From the NCBI RefSeq assembly GCF_030817195.1, contig NZ_JAUSYZ010000001.1, positions 4,340,001 to 4,404,000 on the forward strand: a DNA stretch of 64,000 nucleotides, read 5' to 3'. Origin of the DNA: Arthrobacter globiformis (GTDB taxonomy: Bacteria; Actinomycetota; Actinomycetes; Actinomycetales; Micrococcaceae). Position 1 is the first letter of the stretch; the number at the start of each line of letters is the position of its first letter. Shown here in pieces: positions 60,095-64,000 of the stretch. The notes under the pieces are model-generated. The model was not told the origin of the DNA and searched no databases. It saw only the letters and a program-made list of their open reading frames with translations. A program made the translations under genes and the position numbers.

Positions 60095-60919
60095 TCAGGC
60101 AGTCGCTACCGGCAGGTCGACGGCGTGCGCGTACTGTGACCAGCCGCCCACGAACAGCCTGCCGCGGCCCAGTCCCAGATGCTCAAGCACCAGCAGGTTG
60201 TGGCAGGCAGTCACGCCGGAGCCGCAGTAGCTCACCGTCCGGTCCGCAGATTCGATGCCCGCCCGCTGGAAGTTCCCCAGCAGCTGGGCCTCGGACAGCA
60301 GCTGGCCGGCCGGATCAAGGTTCTTGCGGCACGGGACATTCACCGCCCCGGGAATGTGGCCGGGCCGAGGATCGACCGGATCGTGCTGGCCACGGTACCG
60401 GTCACGGTTGCGGGCGTCGACCACCTGAAACGTTCGGCTGGTGGCGTCAGTGATGTCCGCCAGCAGATGCTCCGGCCAGGGCCGCTCCGTGAAGGTGGAG
60501 CGGACCGGGGCCGCGGCTTCCGTTTCCAGCGGGCCCGTAAAGGATGCGATGCCACCGTCCAGGACTGCCGCGTGATGGCCGGTGGCCCTGAGCATCCACA
60601 CCAGGCGGGCGGCGATGACGCCGCCGGCATCGTCGTACGCCACCACCACGTCCGAGTCCCCAATGCCACACTCCCGCATGCCTTCGGCAAACACCGCGGG
60701 ATCCGTCAGCGGGTTCCGTCCCGCGTCCTGCGACGCCGGCCCGGACAGCCAGCGGTCGAGGTCCACGAACACTGCACCGGGCAGGTGGCCCCGTTCGTAG
60801 GCGTCCCGGCCGGAGGCGCCGTCGAGGTACCAGCGTGTGTCCGCCAGCACGATCCGCCGCCGCTGCCCGGCACACCAGGCGAGATCGACGAACGGCGGGA
60901 TCAGGCGGTTCTCTTCCAT
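60095..60919 (-). CDS. Sulfurtransferase with two rhodanese domains
   Basis: This 274-residue protein has a tandem rhodanese architecture. The N-terminal domain has a non-catalytic loop (VVVAYDDAGGVIAAR, Asp instead of Cys). The C-terminal domain carries the active Cys in YCGSGVTA (about residue 232). This is the layout of thiosulfate or 3-mercaptopyruvate sulfurtransferases (SseA-like), and the CGSGVT loop favours mercaptopyruvate as donor. ATG 60919 is chosen; an in-frame GTG at 60925 is possible. It is convergent with the DUF1801 gene. Confidence 0.9.
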   Translation of the reverse strand: MEENRLIPPFVDLAWCAGQRRRIVLADTRWYLDGASGRDAYERGHLPGAVFVDLDRWLSGPASQDAGRNPLTDPAVFAEGMRECGIGDSDVVVAYDDAGGVIAARLVWMLRATGHHAAVLDGGIASFTGPLETEAAAPVRSTFTERPWPEHLLADITDATSRTFQVVDARNRDRYRGQHDPVDPRPGHIPGAVNVPCRKNLDPAGQLLSEAQLLGNFQRAGIESADRTVSYCGSGVTACHNLLVLEHLGLGRGRLFVGGWSQYAHAVDLPVATA

Positions 60920-61170
60920 GAGCACAGCTTAGGTCGCCATCTTGTATTTCGAGACCGCAGTTTCAGCATATGGACAGCGGTGCCGGCGATGCGAGTACCC
61001 AATCCAAGTAATTGGAGGGGTGGGGCGAAAAACTTGCGTAGCCACCACGGTTGTCCGGCCTCCCGTCCTCCGGGTAGTTTGCCCTGTACTGGTCGTCGAG
61101 ATGTGGCCACTGTCGCCGAACAGCTCTATCAGCCTGAACCACGAGTTCAGTCACATCGGAGCGCGGAAAA

Positions 61171-62643
61171 ATGAAAAAGTTCTTACAGTATGGGGTTGTG
61201 GGCGGTACCTCGGTATCCCTGATATGGGCGCTGGCGGCGGGGGCCGTCCCGGCCCAGGCGGCGACATGCCAGCCAGGAACCCCCGCCCCGGCCAGCACCT
61301 ATCCGGGAACAGCGGTGATGGCCAATAATTTCGAATCCGGGAGCCTGGACGGGTTCACATCCTCCACCGCAGGCACCGGAAGCGCGGAAATCTCCTCGGA
61401 CCAGGCCCACTCGGGGACCTGCGCCGCACACCTGCATGTCACTGCCGACCCGGGCTCGCTCGCCAACCTCACCACGCCTCTGCCGGCGGGGACGGCGACG
61501 GCCTATGCCGACGGCTGGTTTAACATCACCCAGGCCGGGGCGCTGGGCAATGATGTCCCGTACCTCCGGTTCTTCTCCGGCAGCATCCGGGTTGCTGATG
61601 TCTACCGGTACAACAACAACGGAGAGCTCTGGCTCCGCGTCACCGCACCTGACGGGACCTCTGCCTTTACCCGCCTGCTCGGCTCAAGCATCCCGCTCGG
61701 CGAGTGGCACCACGTGGCCATGCGGGCGACGGCGAATGGCACCGCGTCAACGGTGGACGTGCGGTTTGACGGCACACTGGTGTACTCCAGCAGCCAGGTC
61801 GCCACGGGAGCCACCACGCTGGACACGGTCCAGCTCGGCGCGGAACACAACCGCCAAATGGGCGACAGCTACATTGACGACGTCGTCATTAATGCCGCCC
61901 CTCGCGCCGCCACTCCGTCCATCCGCAGTGCTGCGGACGTCGTGGCGGTGGGTCCTGACGGCACGCTGTGGAACTACCCGGCAAGCGGCCAGGGGACGCT
62001 CCAGGCCCGGCAGAAGATCGGCGTCGGCTGGTCCGGGCTGGCCAAAGGATTCGTGGCGGACTGGAACAGCGACGGCACGTTCGATGTCATCGCTCAGTGG
62101 AAGGACGGCCGGCTAAGCTTCTACCCCGGAAGGCCCACCGGCGGATTCGCACCGGCCCGGGCCATCGGCACCGGCTGGAGCAGCTACCACATCACGGTCG
62201 GCCGCTGGCGTAAAACCGACCAGCACCCGGGCATCCTCGCCTACGACGCCGCCGGGACCCTCTGGTACTACGGCAACAGCGCCGGAACATCGCTGGCACC
62301 CCGCATCAAGACCGGGACTGGCTGGGGAGGCCTGTACCTCACCATGACCGACTTCGACCAGGACGGGGCGCAGGACCTCCTGGCCAAACGCAGCGACGGC
62401 CGGCTCGTGCTCTTCCGCTCCACCGGTAACGGCGGCTTCGTTCCGGAATCCAGGCGCGCGGTGGGCAGCGGGTGGAACAGCATCAACAGCATCACGAGCG
62501 TGAACGGATTCACCACGGGAAGCTCAGGCCTCATGACCCGGCTCACGGACGGCCGCCTCGCCCACTACCCCTTCAGCAGGGGCATCTGGGGCGCGCGGAC
62601 CGTCGCCGGCGCTGGCTGGAGCAGCTACAACATCCTGCGGTAG
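61171..62643 (+). CDS. Secreted protein with LamG-like and propeller-like repeats
   Basis: This 490-residue exported protein has a Sec signal peptide (about 1-31, ending AQAA). A LamG/concanavalin-like domain follows (about 45-245; EWHHVAMRATANGTASTVDV, VRFDGTLVYSS). About five blades of a VCBS/tachylectin-like propeller (about 250-490) come next, each with a GWxx-G turn. Calcium-style loops are seen in FVADWNSDGTFDVIAQW and MTDFDQDGAQDLLAKR. The likely role is surface adhesion or carbohydrate binding. The ATG follows ATCGGAGC. The upstream 250 bp (60920-61170) contain no gene I can support. A hairpin follows the stop. Confidence 0.85.
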   Translation: MKKFLQYGVVGGTSVSLIWALAAGAVPAQAATCQPGTPAPASTYPGTAVMANNFESGSLDGFTSSTAGTGSAEISSDQAHSGTCAAHLHVTADPGSLANLTTPLPAGTATAYADGWFNITQAGALGNDVPYLRFFSGSIRVADVYRYNNNGELWLRVTAPDGTSAFTRLLGSSIPLGEWHHVAMRATANGTASTVDVRFDGTLVYSSSQVATGATTLDTVQLGAEHNRQMGDSYIDDVVINAAPRAATPSIRSAADVVAVGPDGTLWNYPASGQGTLQARQKIGVGWSGLAKGFVADWNSDGTFDVIAQWKDGRLSFYPGRPTGGFAPARAIGTGWSSYHITVGRWRKTDQHPGILAYDAAGTLWYYGNSAGTSLAPRIKTGTGWGGLYLTMTDFDQDGAQDLLAKRSDGRLVLFRSTGNGGFVPESRRAVGSGWNSINSITSVNGFTTGSSGLMTRLTDGRLAHYPFSRGIWGARTVAGAGWSSYNILR

Positions 62644-62711
62644 AACCGGCAAGGGCCCTGGAGACTCTCCTCCAGGGCCTTCAGCATCCTGCGGTAACAA
62701 CCGACAAGGGC
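62632..62711 (+). terminator. Hairpin terminator and small duplication after the propeller gene
   Basis: GCCCTGGAG (62655-62663) and CTCCAGGGC (62670-62678) form a 9-bp stem. The end of the coding sequence, CATCCTGCGGTAGAACCGGC followed by AAGGG, recurs nearly unchanged 53 nt later as CATCCTGCGGTAACAACCGA followed by CAAGGG. It is a local duplication of the gene's 3' end around the hairpin. Confidence 0.6.
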
Positions 62712-62919
62712 GCTCCATAAGTTGGCCTGTCTATGTCTGCCAATGTAACGTTTTAGTCACCGGTTGGCCCACACCCTCGTCGGAACATCCCGAATTCCGT
62801 TTCGCATGGTAGATGCCAAAGGGGCGGTGTCCTTTCCCTGCCTCATGCCGGTGCCCAGTTTGGGCAGGACTTTTCGCATCGACCTGCCCGTTCCGCACCC
62901 CGAAGAGGATTTAGTTCTC

Positions 62920-63633
62920 ATGCGCAGGAAATATCTGCTGTCCGCCGCCATGCTCTCGGTACTGCTTGCCACGTCGGCATGCGGGGCGGGGTCCCCCGCC
63001 CCAGTCGCATCCTCACAACCCGCACGCCCCATAGGCTCCGGCACCGGGGATGGCTCCGGCACCGGGGATGGCTCCACCGGCCGGCCGGAAATCGGGATAT
63101 CCCAGTGGAACGCGGCCGAGTCCGCCAGGAAAGCAAAGACCAAGCCGGCCGCAGCAGCCAAAGCTGAGTCAGCCGCAAAAACCCCGGCCGCAGCAGCCAA
63201 AACAGAGGCAGCTGCAAAGACCAAGCCAGCCACAGCGGCCAAGGCAAAGTCAGCCGAAAAGGCCGCGGCAGCCGCCAAGGCTACGGCAGCCAACGCGGCG
63301 GCAGCGGAAAAAGCAGCAGCCGCCGCAGCTGAGAAAAAAGCCGCAGCCAAGAACAAGGCGGCAGCCAAGAAGAAAGCGGCCGCAGCAAAAACACGGCCGG
63401 CAGCAGGCGCCCCGAAACGGCCCGCGCCGGTGCATGGTGCTCCCAAGACGGCACCTTCGCCCGTCCGCCAAGGGTCCGCGGACCAAATTGTCGGCTCTGC
63501 TTGCGGGGCGGCTGACACCTTGTTTGACACTCTGAAGGGATCAGTGACGGTGAGCGATCCTGCACTGCCTGGCACCGGCGTCGGAACCGGCACGGACGCT
63601 GGCACGATGGGCGAATTCCGCTGTCTTGATTGA
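62920..63633 (+). CDS. Lipoprotein with long Ala/Lys-rich histone-like region
   Basis: This 237-residue protein begins with a lipoprotein signal (MRRKYLLSAAMLSVLLATSA, then CGAGS; lipobox TSAC). After a Gly/Ser/Asp repeat (GSGTGDGSGTGDGS), residues 60-150 form an almost pure Ala/Lys/Glu/Thr segment with short repeats (AAKTKPA, KAKSAEK, AAAKKKAA) like histone H1 tails or mycobacterial HBHA. The C-terminal 60 residues contain two cysteines. It may bind cell wall, DNA or heparin-like polymers at the surface; this is inference. ATG 62920 is preferred because it starts the lipoprotein signal; GAGG lies about 12 nt upstream. Confidence 0.75.
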   Translation: MRRKYLLSAAMLSVLLATSACGAGSPAPVASSQPARPIGSGTGDGSGTGDGSTGRPEIGISQWNAAESARKAKTKPAAAAKAESAAKTPAAAAKTEAAAKTKPATAAKAKSAEKAAAAAKATAANAAAAEKAAAAAAEKKAAAKNKAAAKKKAAAAKTRPAAGAPKRPAPVHGAPKTAPSPVRQGSADQIVGSACGAADTLFDTLKGSVTVSDPALPGTGVGTGTDAGTMGEFRCLD

Positions 63634-63701
63634 CACCTGGATCGGCGGCCAGACCCTCGACGCCGAGAGCCGAAGCCTGCCGGCCCTCCTAGGCGCGGGA
63701 G

Positions 63702-64000
63702 TCAGAGCTTCCGCCCCGGCCGGACCTGTATCGAGGCATCTGGTTCGAGTTCCGCCTCGGTTGCGGCCCTGACCGAGGCGGCAAGTGTCGTGTCATTGCG
63801 CGAGATCATGTAGTGCACCGCGGCCGCGAGGATTGCTCCGATGAACCAGGAGAAGGCCGAGAGGGCACCAAAGAGCGGGACGAGCGCCACCACCACTGCA
63901 GGCGCGGCCGAGACGACGAACGAAATGTCGGCTTTGCGGTTCCAGCCGCCGGTGTAGGTGTAATAGCCCTGCTCAATGAAGAGGTCATGCACCAGCACAT
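63702..64000 (-). CDS. NCS1 family permease, C-terminal part (cut by window edge)
   Basis: The frame is open from the right edge to the stop at 63702 and carries about 99 residues of an integral membrane protein. WNRKADISFVVSAAPAVVVA and FSWFIGAILAAAVHYMISRN are the last helices of an NCS1 purine/cytosine/allantoin-type permease, followed by a short cytosolic tail. The substrate cannot be read from this end. It is the second NCS1 gene in the window after 27511-29040. Confidence 0.8.
   Translation of the reverse strand, partial: VLVHDLFIEQGYYTYTGGWNRKADISFVVSAAPAVVVALVPLFGALSAFSWFIGAILAAAVHYMISRNDTTLAASVRAATEAELEPDASIQVRPGRKL

Overview
The window looks like chromosomal DNA of a high-GC actinobacterium of the Micrococcaceae, most likely Arthrobacter or Pseudarthrobacter. 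The reasons are gene content and style: GTG and TTG starts, 4-nt start/stop overlaps, a RAE-controlled rifampicin monooxygenase, creatinase, YcnI, class E/F-like sortase and TrkH/TrkA, plus C-rich intergenic repeats. I see no rRNA, tRNA, transposase, phage gene or CRISPR array. Both edges cut genes: an MFS transporter at the left and an NCS1 permease at the right.

Layout. 0-3.1 kb: MFS transporter divergent from glycogen debranching enzyme GlgX. 3.4-8.7 kb: a surface-protein locus with a C-terminally anchored secreted protein, a sortase, two proteins with SipW/TasA-type signal peptides, a SipW-type signal peptidase and two more small exported or membrane proteins. 9-13.7 kb: a probable potassium block (APC/KimA-like permease, a 30-residue membrane peptide, TrkH, TrkA). 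13.7-21.3 kb: a small paralogous protein, a Wzy/O-antigen-ligase-like protein with TPRs, and a divergent 1575-residue repeat protein. 21.4-26.3 kb: YcnI copper-type protein, CsbD, GH3 hydrolase and a frameshifted DUF1345 membrane protein, these last two set among three copies of a palindromic element. 26.5-30.7 kb: NodB-type deacetylase/allantoinase-like enzyme, NCS1 nucleobase permease and PucR regulator. 30.8-35.6 kb: small enzymes and a PadR-DUF1048-ABC efflux operon whose permease is frameshifted. 35.9-39.6 kb: creatine module (MHS transporter, creatinase, IclR). 39.7-46.3 kb: XRE regulator divergent from an extra methionine aminopeptidase, M23 endopeptidase, a diacylglycerol-kinase-like protein, GNAT, YozG/DUF2975 pair and hypotheticals. 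46.3-51.1 kb: rifampicin monooxygenase, RibD-like reductase, a frameshifted ATP-dependent DNA ligase and HtrA protease. 51.4-59.6 kb: two giant overlapping genes of unknown function. 59.7-64 kb: DUF1801, sulfurtransferase, a secreted propeller-like protein and an Ala/Lys-rich lipoprotein.

The most striking sequence-level pattern is a family of intergenic tandem arrays with an exact 32-bp period, present at seven places between 3.1 and 35.7 kb. Five begin within a few bases of a stop codon and are oriented so that the transcript of the preceding gene is C-rich and G-poor. This is the composition expected of Rho-loading sites, so the arrays are proposed as repeat-built Rho terminators. Other leads are the rifampicin-associated element upstream of rox, a shared promoter-like block in front of the SipW operon and in an apparently gene-free interval, a 7-nt repeat expansion that breaks the DUF1345 gene, and the giant bicistronic operon.
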